DNA of 64,000 nt, from positions 1 through 64,000 of the forward strand of contig JAFGXY010000002.1 of the NCBI GenBank assembly GCA_016936395.1, given 5' to 3'. This document shows positions 52,989-63,212 of this stretch, one piece after another. Made by a program: the position numbers and the translations under genes. The DNA comes from Paracoccaceae bacterium (GTDB taxonomy: Bacteria; Pseudomonadota; Alphaproteobacteria; Rhodobacterales; Rhodobacteraceae). The notes beneath the pieces were generated by a model that was given only the letters and a program-made list of their open reading frames with translations, was not told the DNA's origin and searched no databases. Every line of letters starts with the position of its first letter. Positions within the stretch are counted from its first letter, which is position 1.

Positions 52989-53918
52989 ATGGCCTATCGT
53001 TTTGTTGAACCGGATCGGTCCTTGTCCCACGCGCTGCGCCGGATCGTTGCCGAGGAACTGGACGCCGCCCTGGCGCATCCCGACAGCGTCGATGCGGCGG
53101 GGATGATCCACGATGTCCGCAAGCGGGTGAAGAAAATCCGCGCACTTTTGCGGTTGGTGAAGGCGGGGTTCCCAATGGGCAGCGCGGTCAATGCGCTGTT
53201 GCGCGATGCGGCGCAGGGCATCGGCGGGCTGCGCGATGCCGAGGTGATGCTGGCAACCCATGACAGCCTGTTTGGCCCCGACGCGGCACCCGAATTGCGG
53301 GCGCACTGGCAGGTGCGGCTTGCGGCGGCGCAGGCTTGCCCGGATCAATCCGAACGGTTGAGCGCATTTCGCGCAACGCTGGCCAAGGTGCGGGACGGGC
53401 TGGACCGCTGGCAGGTCAAGGGAAAGGCTGACCGGGTGCTGATACAGGGCTTGGCGCGCACGCGGATGCGTGGTCAACTTGCCTTGGTCCATGCCGTCAA
53501 GGATCCAGAGGCCGAGGCGGTTCATGATCTGCGCAAGCGGGTCAAGGATCTGTGGTATCAGGCACGGCTGATGCAATCGTTCTGGCCCAGCCTGATGGAC
53601 GCCCAGATTGCCGAGGCCGATGCGCTGGGAGAGGCACTGGGCACGCACCATGATCTGAGTGTCTATCGCGGGCATGTGGCCGAAATGGCCCCGACATTGG
53701 CCTTTGGTCTGGCAGATGCGGCAGACCATCGGGCGTGCGAGGCGCAAGCCGCCATCCTGCGGACGGCCCTGCCCGCTGCGCAGAGGTTGTTTGCGGGCGG
53801 CCCCACCGAGGTCGCCACGCTTTGGGTTGACTGGTGGGCCCTGTGGCGCGATCAGGCTGCCAGCAATTCGCCCGCCAGCCCCTTGTCGATCAACGCAATG
53901 GATTCGGGCACGCCGTAA
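52989..53918 (+). CDS. CHAD domain protein
   Basis: 309 residues, helical, with the two repeats of the CHAD domain: [20 protein letters not shown] near residue 37 and [19 protein letters not shown] near residue 177. The conserved histidines and basic residues bind polyphosphate, and some CHAD proteins sit on polyP granules. There is no CYTH domain. Its 3' end overlaps the 3' end of the convergent lysS gene by 67 bases. Confidence 0.9.
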   Translation: MAYRFVEPDRSLSHALRRIVAEELDAALAHPDSVDAAGMIHDVRKRVKKIRALLRLVKAGFPMGSAVNALLRDAAQGIGGLRDAEVMLATHDSLFGPDAAPELRAHWQVRLAAAQACPDQSERLSAFRATLAKVRDGLDRWQVKGKADRVLIQGLARTRMRGQLALVHAVKDPEAEAVHDLRKRVKDLWYQARLMQSFWPSLMDAQIAEADALGEALGTHHDLSVYRGHVAEMAPTLAFGLADAADHRACEAQAAILRTALPAAQRLFAGGPTEVATLWVDWWALWRDQAASNSPASPLSINAMDSGTP

Positions 53919-55435
53919 AGCGCGATGAATCCACCAAAGCGTGGACCGTCCGAAGCTCCCAGAAGCACCTCGTAGAGTGCCTTGAACCAGTCGCGCAGCG
54001 GATCAAACCCGTGGTCCTTGCCGACTGAGAACACCATGCTTTGCAGCGCGTCTGCGTCGTGGCCGCCATCCCATGCGGCAAGGCGGCTGCGCAAGTCCAA
54101 CATCGCTGCGCGCTCGATGTCGGTCGGCAGGCGGAAGACGCGGTTCGGCGCAATCTTGTCGGCAAAGTAGCGCACGGCAAAGCCCGCCGCGGCATCCAGA
54201 TCGGGGTGGGTTTCAGGGCTGGCTTCGGGCGCATAGGCGCGGATATAGCCCCACAATCCGCGTGCATCCTTGGCCCCGGCCACGGAGGCCAGGTTCAAGA
54301 GCATCGAGAACGGCACCACCATCTTCGAGTCCGGCGGGGTGCCGCCGTGAATGTGCCAGACCGGGTTGTTCACCTGCCCGTCAACATCCTGATCGGGATA
54401 GGCGCGCAACTGCTGATGGTATTCATCCACCGCGCGGGGGATCACGTCGAAATGCATCCGCTTGGCTGTTTTTGGCTTTTGATACATGAAATACGACAGC
54501 GACTCGGTCGCCGCATAGGTCAGCCATTCGTCGATGGTCAGGCCATTGCCCTTGGATTTGCTGATCTTCTGGCCCTGATCGTCGAGAAACAGCTCATAGG
54601 TCATGTGGTTGGGTTTGCGGCCACCCAAGACCTCGCAGATGCCGTCATAAATCGGCGTGTTGGTGGAATGGTCCTTACCATACATCTCGAAATCCACGTC
54701 CAGCGCGGCCCAGCGGGCGCCGAAATCGGGCTTCCATTGCAGTTTCACATGGCCGCCGGTGACAGGCAGGGTCCATTCGCGGCCCTGCTCGTCGTCAAAG
54801 GTGATCTCGCCGCGCACCGCATCGACATGCTTCATCGGCACATACAGCACCCGCCCGGTTTCGGGGTGGATCGGCAGGAAGGCGGAATAGGTTTGCTGGC
54901 GTTCTTCGCGCAGGGATTTCAGCATGATCGCCATGATCGCGTCATAGCGTTCGGCGCAACGCAGCAAGGTTTCGTCAAACCGGCCCGATTTGTAGAACTC
55001 GGTGGCCGAAATGAACTCATACTGAAAGCCAAAGGTATCAAGGAACCGCCGCAGCATGGCGTTGTTATGCGCGCCAAAGCTGTCATATTCGCCGTAGGGG
55101 TCGGGCACGCTGGTCAGCGGCTTTTGCATATGCTGGCGCAGCATGTCCTGCTGCGGCACGTTTTCGGGCACCTTGCGCATGCCGTCCACATCATCAGAAA
55201 AGCAGATCAGCCGCGTCGGAATGTCGCTGATCACCTCGAACGCGCGGCGGATCATCGTGGTGCGCGCCACCTCGCCAAAGGTGCCGATATGCGGCAGGCC
55301 CGACGGGCCATAGCCGGTTTCAAACAGCACATGGCCTTTGGCGGGCGGGGCTTTTTCATAGCGTTTCAGGATGGCGCGGGCCTCTTCAAAGGGCCAGGCC
55401 TTCGATTTCATCGCCGCATCACGCAAAGCAGACAT
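53852..55435 (-). CDS. lysS: Lysyl-tRNA synthetase, class I
   Basis: 527 residues. The class I signatures are clear: [13 protein letters not shown] with HIGT at 49-52 and KISKSKG near residue 290. The class I enzyme, first known from archaea, replaces the class II enzyme in many alphaproteobacteria. ATG 55435 is preferred over 55444 because GAGGG lies nine bases before it. The 67-base convergent overlap with the CHAD gene is unusual. Confidence 0.93.
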   Translation of the reverse strand: MSALRDAAMKSKAWPFEEARAILKRYEKAPPAKGHVLFETGYGPSGLPHIGTFGEVARTTMIRRAFEVISDIPTRLICFSDDVDGMRKVPENVPQQDMLRQHMQKPLTSVPDPYGEYDSFGAHNNAMLRRFLDTFGFQYEFISATEFYKSGRFDETLLRCAERYDAIMAIMLKSLREERQQTYSAFLPIHPETGRVLYVPMKHVDAVRGEITFDDEQGREWTLPVTGGHVKLQWKPDFGARWAALDVDFEMYGKDHSTNTPIYDGICEVLGGRKPNHMTYELFLDDQGQKISKSKGNGLTIDEWLTYAATESLSYFMYQKPKTAKRMHFDVIPRAVDEYHQQLRAYPDQDVDGQVNNPVWHIHGGTPPDSKMVVPFSMLLNLASVAGAKDARGLWGYIRAYAPEASPETHPDLDAAAGFAVRYFADKIAPNRVFRLPTDIERAAMLDLRSRLAAWDGGHDADALQSMVFSVGKDHGFDPLRDWFKALYEVLLGASDGPRFGGFIALYGVPESIALIDKGLAGELLAA

Positions 55436-55546
55436 TGCTTTCATCCCTCAAACGCCCCACGCCCCAATGCGCGGGAAACCCACGTCCTCTATTGCCGGAA
55501 CCTGCCCGCGTCAATATTCTCGCCGCAACCGCAAAAGGAATACCCC

Positions 55547-55969
55547 ATGCCCGACACGCCCCCATCGCTGTCTCCGCAAGACGCTCTTGTTGCGGTTATG
55601 GTTGCCATTTCGGCTGCGGATGAGCAGATGCGCACCTCGGAACTGGTGGCCATCCAAAGGATCGTCAACCATATCCCGGTGTTTGCCACCTATGATGCCG
55701 ATCGTATCCGCACCGTCAGCCAGACCGTGTTTGACCTGTTCGAGGAAGAAGACGGCCTCGATGCCCTGTTCGGGCTGATCCGGGATGCGCTTCCCGAACG
55801 GCTGCGCGAAACCGCCTATGCGCTGGCCTGTGATGTGGTGTCGGCCGATGGTCTGCTGCGCGACATGGAATTGCGGATGCTGGAGGAAGTGCGCGAGGAA
55901 CTGGCGATCGACCGCCTGCATGCCGCCGCGATCGAATGGGGCGCAAGGGTCCGGCATCTGAAGGCTTAG
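55547..55969 (+). CDS. TerB-like tellurite resistance / acidic helical protein
   Basis: A 140-residue acidic helical protein with AAAAGGA before its ATG. AVMVAISAADEQMRTSELVA near residue 14 and LACDVVSADGLLRDMELRML near residue 92 are the two TerB-type D-x-x-x-x-x-E repeats, which may bind metal. No other ter genes lie nearby, so a tellurite role cannot be assumed. Confidence 0.75.
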   Translation: MPDTPPSLSPQDALVAVMVAISAADEQMRTSELVAIQRIVNHIPVFATYDADRIRTVSQTVFDLFEEEDGLDALFGLIRDALPERLRETAYALACDVVSADGLLRDMELRMLEEVREELAIDRLHAAAIEWGARVRHLKA

Positions 55970-56140
55970 GGGGGCACGACGCCACTTGCGGCAACCATCG
56001 GCCCGGTCTGTGGTCGATCCTTCAAGAATGGACGGCTTGCCGCATGGTCTGGACTGTCTGTGAAAACATTCCCGACATTGAATGTTTCGCAGACCGGTGG
56101 TACACGCTGCGCATTCCTTCAGCCTTGAAAGGGCCTTGCC

Positions 56141-56344
56141 ATGACGCTTGACCGTGCCGTTCTTGCCTTTGCCGGTGCCATGATCCTGCTTTCGGTGATC
56201 CTGACCCTGACCGTTTCGACCAATTTCGTCTGGTTCACCGCGTTTATCGGTGTGAACATGCTGCAATCGGCTTTCACCGGGTTCTGCCCGGCGGCGATGG
56301 TGTTTCGCAAGCTGGGCGTGAAGACCGGCTGCGCCTTTAACTGA
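56141..56344 (+). CDS. DUF2892 family inner-membrane protein
   Basis: 67 residues with two hydrophobic helices: AVLAFAGAMILLSVILTLTV and FVWFTAFIGVNMLQSAF, then GFCPAAMVFRKLGV. This is the YgaP-membrane-part pattern; the G-x-C-P motif is typical. In other bacteria it is fused to or near rhodanese domains; none is seen here. Convergent with dacB, stop to stop with no gap. Confidence 0.85.
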   Translation: MTLDRAVLAFAGAMILLSVILTLTVSTNFVWFTAFIGVNMLQSAFTGFCPAAMVFRKLGVKTGCAFN

Positions 56345-57811
56345 TCAGACGTAAGCTTGGGCCCAGCGGGCAAGCAACTGCTGTTGCAGGGTGCGCGCCC
56401 GCTGGGTCCAGCCTTTGCCGCCGGGCGGGCTTTCGCGCTCGGCCTCGGTCAATGCGTCGCGGCGGGCGATGTCGCCCATGATGATCGCGAAAATCAACTC
56501 GCGGCCCTTGGGTGGCACCACATGCCCGGCCAAAGCCGAGACAAAGTTCAGCGTGCCGCTTTTTGCCAGCACGCGCACCGGGTGATCCTTGACTTCGGCC
56601 CCCTTGGCATCGCGCAGGCCCATGTTGCGCAGCAACGGCTGCAAGCCGGCATCCGCCAACCGAGCCTGCCGCAGGATGGTGGCAAGGTCCGCCGCAGAGA
56701 CCCGCGACGCCGACCCAAGGCCCGAGTGATCGACAAAGCGCGCGGTCACGCCGAAACGCGCCTGCACCCAAGCGGTCATCGCCTGGCCCGATGCGGCCAG
56801 ATCGGCGGCCCCTGACGCCCGCAACCCCACGGCCTCGGCGGTGATGTTGGTGGAAAACCGCAGCATGTCACGCAAGACCTCGGGCAGGGCCGCACTTTGG
56901 CTGGTGGCCAGCGCCTGACCCGTGGGTTCGGTCGTGGTCACCTCGGGCCGGGGCAGGGTGATGCCTTGCGCGCGGGCCAGCGTCTGGAACACCTCGCCGG
57001 CATAGGCGGTGGGGTGGCGCACCGGCAACCAGCGGCTGCCACCCTTGCCCAAGGCCCCGGAGGCCACGGTCCAGTCCTCGCTGGCCCCGGCGCTGTCATA
57101 GGTGAACAGGGGGGCGTCGCGTTGCACCACCTTGACCCGCGCCATCCGCACCGGCGGCACAAAGCGTTCGCCGCGCGCGTCCATTGCAGTGGTCCAGCCC
57201 TGTTGACCGCGCCGCCATTCGAAATGCACCCGGTTGAAGTTCAGGTTCAGCCCGCCGATCGCCGGGTTATAGCCAACCTGCACCGGCTGATCGGCACTGA
57301 TGCGGGGAACCTTTGGCAAGGCCGCGTCCCAAGTCAGAAACCGCCCGGTCACCCCCTTTACGCCGCGCGCGGCCAGCGTTGCCGCCAGATCGCCCAAAGC
57401 GTCGGTCTGCAAGGTCGGATCGCCCGAACCCGCCAGCACGATGTCGCCCTGCACGATACCTGCGACCACCGGCCCCGTCGCCAGCGCCCGCGTGCGAAAG
57501 TGGAATGTCGTCCCCAACCGCTCCAGCGCGTAAAGCGCGGTCACGGCCTTGGCCACGCTGGCGGGCGGCAGCGGGGTATCTGCGGCGCGGCTGTCCAGCA
57601 CCTCGCCGGTGGCGGCATCCAGCACGATGTAGCTGACCGCCGCCGCGCCCAGATTGGCGGCCGTGATCAGGCGATCCAGCGCCACGAGTTTGGGCTGCGG
57701 CTTGCCAGAGCGCGACACCGGCCGCGGTGAAGACGTTATCGGCGCCTCGGCCAAAAGCGGGGATGCGCCACAGGCCAGAAGCCCCGCCAGAATGTGCCGC
57801 CGTGAAACCAT
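56345..57811 (-). CDS. dacB: D-alanyl-D-alanine carboxypeptidase/endopeptidase (PBP4 type)
   Basis: A 488-residue class C penicillin-binding protein. Active site motifs: S85-V-A-K88 in PPASVAKAVTAL, S-x-N in RFSTNITAEAVG near residue 316, and K-S-G in LAKSGTLNFVSALAG near residue 416. The start MVSRRHILAGLLACG has an S-R-R-x-I-L stretch like a Tat signal and a possible L-L-A-C lipobox, either of which would be notable for this family. It cuts peptide bonds in peptidoglycan in the periplasm. Confidence 0.9.
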   Translation of the reverse strand: MVSRRHILAGLLACGASPLLAEAPITSSPRPVSRSGKPQPKLVALDRLITAANLGAAAVSYIVLDAATGEVLDSRAADTPLPPASVAKAVTALYALERLGTTFHFRTRALATGPVVAGIVQGDIVLAGSGDPTLQTDALGDLAATLAARGVKGVTGRFLTWDAALPKVPRISADQPVQVGYNPAIGGLNLNFNRVHFEWRRGQQGWTTAMDARGERFVPPVRMARVKVVQRDAPLFTYDSAGASEDWTVASGALGKGGSRWLPVRHPTAYAGEVFQTLARAQGITLPRPEVTTTEPTGQALATSQSAALPEVLRDMLRFSTNITAEAVGLRASGAADLAASGQAMTAWVQARFGVTARFVDHSGLGSASRVSAADLATILRQARLADAGLQPLLRNMGLRDAKGAEVKDHPVRVLAKSGTLNFVSALAGHVVPPKGRELIFAIIMGDIARRDALTEAERESPPGGKGWTQRARTLQQQLLARWAQAYV

Positions 57812-57876
57812 GCCCGCCCAACCCCTTGCGCCGACATCTTAGCCAGAACCGGCCGCGCACGGCAACCATCCGGTGA

Positions 57877-58521
57877 TCACTTTCCAGCGCCCGGTGGTTC
57901 TGCGCCCGGTCGCTTGGCGGGCTCTGCCGTCCAGTCACCTTGCGCGCGGATCTTGCTGCTGCTGGCCGCGTTCATCGGCAGGTTGATGAAAGCCCAGACC
58001 GGCGGGCGACGGGTGCCGCCCAGCCATTCGCCACGGTCAAGCTGCTGTGACCGAAAAGCCTGTGCCGCGCGTGACAGCCGCGCCTGCACGCCCGCGCCGG
58101 GCCGGGCCAGCACGGCCACGGGCACGCTGCGCAGAATATCGCGCCAACGGTCCCAGCGATGGAACTGCACCAGATTGTCGGCCCCCATCAGCCAGACAAA
58201 GCGCACGCCGGGATAAACCGCCTGCAACCGCCGCACCGTGGCATAGGTGAACCGGGTGCCCAATCGCGCCTCAAGGTCGGTGATCCTGACCCTTGGGTGC
58301 TGCATCACCGCGCGCGCCCGCGCGATGCGGTCGGCCATCGGGGCAGGCTGACGCGCCTTAAGCGGGTTGCCGGGGGTGACCAGCCACCAGACCTGATCCA
58401 GCCCCAGCCTCTTGATCGCCTCACGCGTGATGTGGACATGTCCTTCATGCGCCGGATCGAACGATCCGCCCAGCAGGCCAATCACCTGACCCCGTTCCGC
58501 ATGAGGAAACCCGTGTCGCAC
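57877..58521 (-). CDS. nadD: Nicotinate-nucleotide adenylyltransferase
   Basis: A 214-residue enzyme: NaMN plus ATP to deamido-NAD. The nucleotidyl motif is [17 protein letters not shown] near residue 15, and the end motif is [13 protein letters not shown] in place of ISSTxIR. Two in-frame GTG codons (58527 and 58521) are possible; 58521 has better distance from GGGGGAGG. Separated from argC by about 157 bases in which no gene is seen. Confidence 0.9.
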   Translation of the reverse strand: MRHGFPHAERGQVIGLLGGSFDPAHEGHVHITREAIKRLGLDQVWWLVTPGNPLKARQPAPMADRIARARAVMQHPRVRITDLEARLGTRFTYATVRRLQAVYPGVRFVWLMGADNLVQFHRWDRWRDILRSVPVAVLARPGAGVQARLSRAAQAFRSQQLDRGEWLGGTRRPPVWAFINLPMNAASSSKIRAQGDWTAEPAKRPGAEPPGAGK

Positions 58522-58678
58522 GCCCACCCTCCCCCGGCGCCTTGCATCGTTTCAAGCGGCTTTGGCGGCAAAGTCAATGGGATGCGGCGGCAGGGTCTGC
58601 ATATTCCGGGTCAGGGTCGGCAACGTCGGTTCACTCGCAGGCGTTTCAGCGGGCACCAGCCTTCGGCAAGCGGTGGCC

Positions 58679-59596
58679 CTACAGCCCGGCGCCCTCATCC
58701 ATGCCCAGCATCAGGTTCAGGTTCTGCACCGCAGCACCCGAGGCGCCCTTGCCCAGATTGTCCAGCGTCGCCAGCAGCACGACCCGCGCGCCGTCCGCCG
58801 ACGGGTGCGCGGTAATCTCCATCCGGTTGGTGCCGTTCAGCCGTTCGGGGTTGGCGCGCGGCATCACGGTATCAGGTGGCATCACCTGCACGAAGCGTTG
58901 GCCCGCGTAATGCGCGCGCAAGGCGGCCTCGATCATCGCGGGCGTCTGGCCGGTGGTCAGATGCAGCGGGATCTGCACGATCATGCCTTGGGCATAGGCC
59001 CCGACCGACGGGATAAACAGGGGCGGGCGCGCAAGTCTGGCATGCACCGCAATCTCGGGCAGATGCTTGTGCTTGTGATCCAGACCATAGACGAAATGGT
59101 TGCCCGCAGTGCCCGCCTCGAACTCGGCAATCAGCGCCTTGCCGCCGCCGGTATAGCCCGACACGCCGTTGATGGTCAGGGGGGCATCTGCCGCCACCAA
59201 CCCGGCAGCCACCAAGGGTGCAAGGATGCCGATCGCCCCGGTGGACCAGCAGCCGGGGTTGGTTACGTAGCGGGCGGCGGCAATCTTTTCGCGCTGGCCT
59301 GCCGCCAGTTCGGCAAAGCCAAACACCCAATCGGGGTTGACGCGGTAAGCCGTGCTGGCGTCGATGATCCGTGTGGGCAGGTCCGCGCACAGCGCCACGG
59401 CTTCCTTTGCCGCCTCATCGGGCAGGCACAGGATTGCCACATCGGCCTCGGCAAAGGCCGCGCGCCGGGCATCGGCATCCTTGCGCCGGGCCGGGTCTAC
59501 CTGAACCAGACGGATATCGTCGCGCCCCAGCAGTCGGTCACGGATTTGCAGCCCCGTTGTGCCTGCCTCGCCGTCAATGAAAACCGATGCTGTCAT
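58679..59596 (-). CDS. argC: N-acetyl-gamma-glutamyl-phosphate reductase, type 2
   Basis: A 305-residue enzyme of arginine synthesis. Start FIDGEAGTTGLQIRDRL, catalytic cysteine C116 in VTNPGCWSTGAIG and NGVSGYTGGGKALI near residue 143 fit the shorter type 2 ArgC. GAGGTGGCG precedes the ATG. Divergent from the lactate dehydrogenase-like gene with a 135-base spacer. Confidence 0.93.
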   Translation of the reverse strand: MTASVFIDGEAGTTGLQIRDRLLGRDDIRLVQVDPARRKDADARRAAFAEADVAILCLPDEAAKEAVALCADLPTRIIDASTAYRVNPDWVFGFAELAAGQREKIAAARYVTNPGCWSTGAIGILAPLVAAGLVAADAPLTINGVSGYTGGGKALIAEFEAGTAGNHFVYGLDHKHKHLPEIAVHARLARPPLFIPSVGAYAQGMIVQIPLHLTTGQTPAMIEAALRAHYAGQRFVQVMPPDTVMPRANPERLNGTNRMEITAHPSADGARVVLLATLDNLGKGASGAAVQNLNLMLGMDEGAGL

Positions 59597-59696
59597 GGCG
59601 CCACCTCTTTTGCTGTCGCGGGTGCTAGCGCAAATGCGGTTCGCGGGAAACAGGCTTTGCCGACCTGCCTTTACAATTGCGCCAAACCGCGCGGAT

Positions 59697-59715
59697 TGGT
59701 AACACCGACTTACCA
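59697..59715. promoter_or_regulatory. Inverted repeat TGGTAA-(7)-TTACCA before the FMN dehydrogenase gene
   Basis: Six-base perfect arms at 59697-59702 and 59710-59715. The site ends 16 bases before the ATG at 59732, in the leader or promoter. It has the shape of an operator for a dimeric regulator. No regulator gene is next to it, so the binder is unknown. Confidence 0.35.
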
Positions 59716-59731
59716 CATGAAGGGGCGGCCC

Positions 59732-60898
59732 ATGCCAGTGATCACCTGCATCGACGATCTGAAGCGCCTGCACAAGCGCCGCACCCCCAAGATGTTTTAC
59801 GATTACGCGGAATCGGGCAGCTATACCGAGCAGACCTTCCGCGAGAACACGTCCGATTTCGCGCAATTGCGCTTGCGGCAAAAGGTGGCGGTCGACATGT
59901 CGGGCCGCAGCACCGAAAGCGCGCTGATCGGCCAGCCGGTGACCATGCCGGTGGCGCTTGCCCCGGTCGGCCTGCTGGGCATGCAATCTGCCGATGGTGA
60001 AATCAAGGCGGCAAAGGCGGCGGAAAAGTTCGGCGTGCCCTTCACCCTGTCCACCATGAGTATCTGTTCCATCGAGGACGTGGCAGCACATACCACCAAG
60101 CCGTTCTGGTTTCAGGTCTATACCCTGAAGGACGACGATTTCATGCACCGGCTGATTGAACGCGCACGCGCTGCCAACTGCTCGGCACTGGTGATCACGG
60201 TTGACCTGCAAATTCTTGGCCAGCGCCACAAAGACCTGAAGAATGGCCTGTCGGCCCCGCCCAAGCTGACGCCGCAGTCGATTGCCAATCTGGCCACCAA
60301 GATCGGCTGGGGGCTGGAGATGCTGGGCACCAAGCGGCGGTTCTTTGGCAATATCGTCGGCCATGCCAAGGGGGTCACCGACCCGTCCAGCCTGTCAAGC
60401 TGGACGGCGGAAGCGTTCGATTTGACGCTGGACTGGAAGCGCATCGCCAAGTTCAAGGAGATGTGGGGCGGCAAGGTCATTCTGAAAGGCGTGCTTGACG
60501 CCGAAGACGCCCGCAATGCGCTGTCGGTCGGGGCGGATGCCATTGTCGTGTCCAACCACGGCGGACGCCAGCTTGATGGCGCGCTGTCGGCCATTCGCGC
60601 GTTGCCGTCGATTGTCGATGCGGTGGGCGACAAGATCGAGGTGCATATGGACAGCGGCATCCGGTCGGGTCAGGACGTGCTGAAGGCGCTGGCCATGGGG
60701 GCCAAAGGAACCATGATCGGGCGCAGCTATGTCTATGGCCTGGGGGCCATGGGTGAGGCGGGGGTGACCAAATCGCTGGAGGTGATCCGCAAGGAACTGG
60801 ACACCACCATGGCCCTGTGCGGTGAACGCAACGTGGCCGACCTTGGCCGCCACAACCTGCTGATCCCGAAGGGGTTCGAGGGCGACTGGCAGGCCTGA
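59732..60898 (+). CDS. lldD: FMN-dependent alpha-hydroxy acid dehydrogenase (L-lactate dehydrogenase type)
   Basis: A 388-residue enzyme that oxidises L-lactate or related hydroxy acids to 2-oxo acids and passes electrons to the respiratory chain. FYDYAESGSYTEQTFREN at residue 22, VALAPVGLLGM for FMN, the catalytic histidine in VVSNHGGRQLDGA near residue 275, and VHMDSGIRSGQDVLKA near residue 305. ATG 59732 has AAGGGGCGG; an in-frame ATG at 59717 is less likely because it sits next to the inverted repeat. Glycolate-oxidase-like substrate is an alternative. Confidence 0.88.
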   Translation: MPVITCIDDLKRLHKRRTPKMFYDYAESGSYTEQTFRENTSDFAQLRLRQKVAVDMSGRSTESALIGQPVTMPVALAPVGLLGMQSADGEIKAAKAAEKFGVPFTLSTMSICSIEDVAAHTTKPFWFQVYTLKDDDFMHRLIERARAANCSALVITVDLQILGQRHKDLKNGLSAPPKLTPQSIANLATKIGWGLEMLGTKRRFFGNIVGHAKGVTDPSSLSSWTAEAFDLTLDWKRIAKFKEMWGGKVILKGVLDAEDARNALSVGADAIVVSNHGGRQLDGALSAIRALPSIVDAVGDKIEVHMDSGIRSGQDVLKALAMGAKGTMIGRSYVYGLGAMGEAGVTKSLEVIRKELDTTMALCGERNVADLGRHNLLIPKGFEGDWQA

Positions 60899-60912
60899 TC
60901 CCGCCGCCGTGA

Positions 60913-62052
60913 TCAGCGCCCCGCGCGCTGCATCAGGGGCGACAGCACCAGCACCGACACCAGCAGGCAGGCGGCAAAGACAAAGGCCATGCGCAGGCCA
61001 AAGCTGCCCGCGATAAAGCCGAGCATGGGCGGGCCGAAGAAATAGCCGAAATAGCCGAACAGCGTGGCGCGGGCCACGGCACGGGCGCGCGCCTCGGGGC
61101 GGGCGAGTTTGCCCACCAGCGAAAAGGCGGTGGGGGCAAGGACCGAAGCCCCCAAGCCCATCACGATGAACCCGGCATAGGCCATCAGGGGCGAGGTGGC
61201 GGCGGCGGCGATCAGCGCGCCGCAGGCCGACAGAAGCGCGCCGCCGATCAGCAGCCGGAACGGCCCGACACGGCTTGCCAGACCTTGCCCCACCAGGCGC
61301 GCAAACCCCATGGTCAGCGCCAGGGCGGCAGGGCCCATTGCGCCCTCGGCGGGGCTGCCGCCAAGGGTTTTTTCGATATGCAGTGCCGACCACGCCTCGG
61401 CCGCGTTTTCTGTCATGAAGGCGATCATCACCACCCCGCCGCCCAGCACAGGGATCAGCCCCAACCCGGCGACGCCCGGCCCCGATGGCTTGCGCAACCC
61501 GTCGATCTGGCCATCGGGTTCCCATGTCGTCAGCGCAAACAGCGCCGCCACCAGCGCCATGGTGCCCATCACCCAGGCAGGCCCCCACCCGGCCCCACGC
61601 ATCAGGCCGGTACCAAGCGCAGCCCCGGCATAGCCAAAGCTGTAAGCCGCATGGCACAGCGTCATCAGATGCAGCCCACGGGTGTTTTCCAACTGCGCCA
61701 CACGGGCGTTCATCAGCACATCGGTCAACCCGGTCGCAGCACCCGCCGCCATCATGGCCAACGTGAACAGCACAAGGTTTGCCGCCTGTCCCGGCAACGC
61801 AAAAGTCAGCCCCATCGCCACCGCCGCCACCGGCAATGCCAGCCGCCCCATCGCTGCGCCATAGCCGGGGGCCAGCAGCATGGCCGTCACCGCCGCCAGT
61901 GGCGTGAACAGCAACAGCACCCCCAGCCGCGCCTCATCCACCCCCAGCATGGTCTTCAGGTCGGGCAGGACGGCGGCAAAGGTGCCCCAGACCAAGCCCA
62001 TGGCGGCAAACGCCGCCAAAGGCGCCCGCGCGACGGTAAGTGTCTTTGTCAT
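60913..62052 (-). CDS. MFS transporter
   Basis: A 379-residue membrane protein with about twelve hydrophobic segments. Start AFAAMGLVWGTFAAVLPDLK, then a MGRLALPVAA-like loop near residue 67 and a basic loop around GKLARPEARARAV near residue 318 near the second half. The type is close to small YbjJ-like exporters. Substrate unknown. Convergent with the lldD-like gene. Confidence 0.85.
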   Translation of the reverse strand: MTKTLTVARAPLAAFAAMGLVWGTFAAVLPDLKTMLGVDEARLGVLLLFTPLAAVTAMLLAPGYGAAMGRLALPVAAVAMGLTFALPGQAANLVLFTLAMMAAGAATGLTDVLMNARVAQLENTRGLHLMTLCHAAYSFGYAGAALGTGLMRGAGWGPAWVMGTMALVAALFALTTWEPDGQIDGLRKPSGPGVAGLGLIPVLGGGVVMIAFMTENAAEAWSALHIEKTLGGSPAEGAMGPAALALTMGFARLVGQGLASRVGPFRLLIGGALLSACGALIAAAATSPLMAYAGFIVMGLGASVLAPTAFSLVGKLARPEARARAVARATLFGYFGYFFGPPMLGFIAGSFGLRMAFVFAACLLVSVLVLSPLMQRAGR

Positions 62053-62236
62053 GGGCGGACTCCGGTCTTCGCGGCACCCTAGGCGCGGGGCAGGGCGGCG
62101 GCAAGTCAACCTGCGACGCGCATTGGCCGAAGACCGGCGCGATTTGCCCTTTCGCCTGCGCTGATTCCCCGCTATAGCCCCCCGGTCGCGCCGCGCACCC
62201 TTGGAGGGCGGCGGACTTATCATATGGAGAACTGCA

Positions 62237-62836
62237 ATGGCTGGTGAGATCCCTGATCTGATCGCCGAGGCACGGATGGGGACAGGCAAGGGGGCCGCCC
62301 GTCAAGCTCGTCGTGAGCAACTCGTGCCCGGTATTGTTTATGGTGGCGGTGTGGACCCGCTGCCGATCAACATCAAATACAACTACCTCCTGAAAAAGCT
62401 GAAGGCAGGCCGCTTCCTGTCGACGCTGTTCAACCTGAAGGTTGAAGGTCAGGAAGACGTCCGCGTGATCTGCCGCGGTGTGCAGCGCGATGTGGTCAAG
62501 GATCTTCCGACCCACGTCGACCTGATGCGCCTGCGTCGCACGTCGCGGATCAACCTGTTCATTCACGTCACGTTCATCAACCACGATCTGGCCCCCGGCC
62601 TGAAACGTGGCGGCACGCTGACCGTGGTGCGCCCCGAAGTGGAACTGGAAGTGACTGCGGGCGATATCCCCGATCACATCACGGTTGACCTGACCGGCAA
62701 GGCCATCGGCGATGTGATCCACATCCAGGACGTGACCCTGCCCGAAGGTGTGGTGCCAACGATCAAGCGTAACTTCGTGATCGCCAACATCGCGGCCCCG
62801 TCGGGCCTGCGTTCGGAAGACAACGCCGAAGAATGA
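62237..62836 (+). CDS. rplY: 50S ribosomal protein L25 (Ctc type)
   Basis: A 199-residue protein that binds 5S rRNA. ATG 62237 has a TGGAGAA site. It starts [20 protein letters not shown] and has the L25 domain to about residue 95 ([35 protein letters not shown]) and the TL5/Ctc C-terminal beta domain ([17 protein letters not shown]). Ends with an acidic tail. A strong terminator follows. Confidence 0.93.
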   Translation: MAGEIPDLIAEARMGTGKGAARQARREQLVPGIVYGGGVDPLPINIKYNYLLKKLKAGRFLSTLFNLKVEGQEDVRVICRGVQRDVVKDLPTHVDLMRLRRTSRINLFIHVTFINHDLAPGLKRGGTLTVVRPEVELEVTAGDIPDHITVDLTGKAIGDVIHIQDVTLPEGVVPTIKRNFVIANIAAPSGLRSEDNAEE

Positions 62837-62858
62837 TCCTTGCCTACGGGCCGGGACG

Positions 62859-62895
62859 GGGGCGCGACAGGGCAACCTGCCGCGCCCCTTGTTAA
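62859..62895 (+). terminator. Strong terminator after rplY
   Basis: GGGGCGCG (62859-62866) pairs with CGCGCCCC (62881-62888) and an inner CAGG/CCTG pair closes a GCAA tetraloop. TTGTTAATT follows. Confidence 0.75.
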
Positions 62896-63212
62896 TTGCG
62901 CGGCGACGGGGCGGCTTTGCGCAAGGCGCGGTGGGCGCGGTGCTGTGCGGCCGGGAATGAGGGCTGCCCTTCGGCCCCTTTGCGGGCGGCAGGGGGATCA
63001 TCGCGGAAATCTGTCACGGGAAACTTGGTCGCGCATCATGCTTGCCTCCATGGCGGGGGCTTGCGCTTGGGTTTCGCCGAAAGCCTCGGTGGCGGTCGGA
63101 TCAACCACAAACAGCCCGACCCCGCCGGTGCAGTGCCCGGCGGGGGGCCGGCACGGGACTTGTCAGGCAATAAAGACTGCTGCCCCAAGGATCGGGCGGA
63201 CGAGGCTTTGCC
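62896..63212. other. 317-base gap between rplY terminator and the kinase gene, no gene recognised
   Basis: Only GC-rich sequence with small stem-loops (for example CCCGCCGGTGCAG / GCCCGGCGGGG around 63122-63146, in parts) was seen. The last part may hold the terminator of the kinase transcript. Open frames here have poor codon content. Confidence 0.4.

Noticed and set aside
54041-55546. Long plus-strand extension upstream of the TerB-like gene
   Set aside because: It lies antisense to lysS; the true start is the ATG at 55547 with AAAAGGA upstream.
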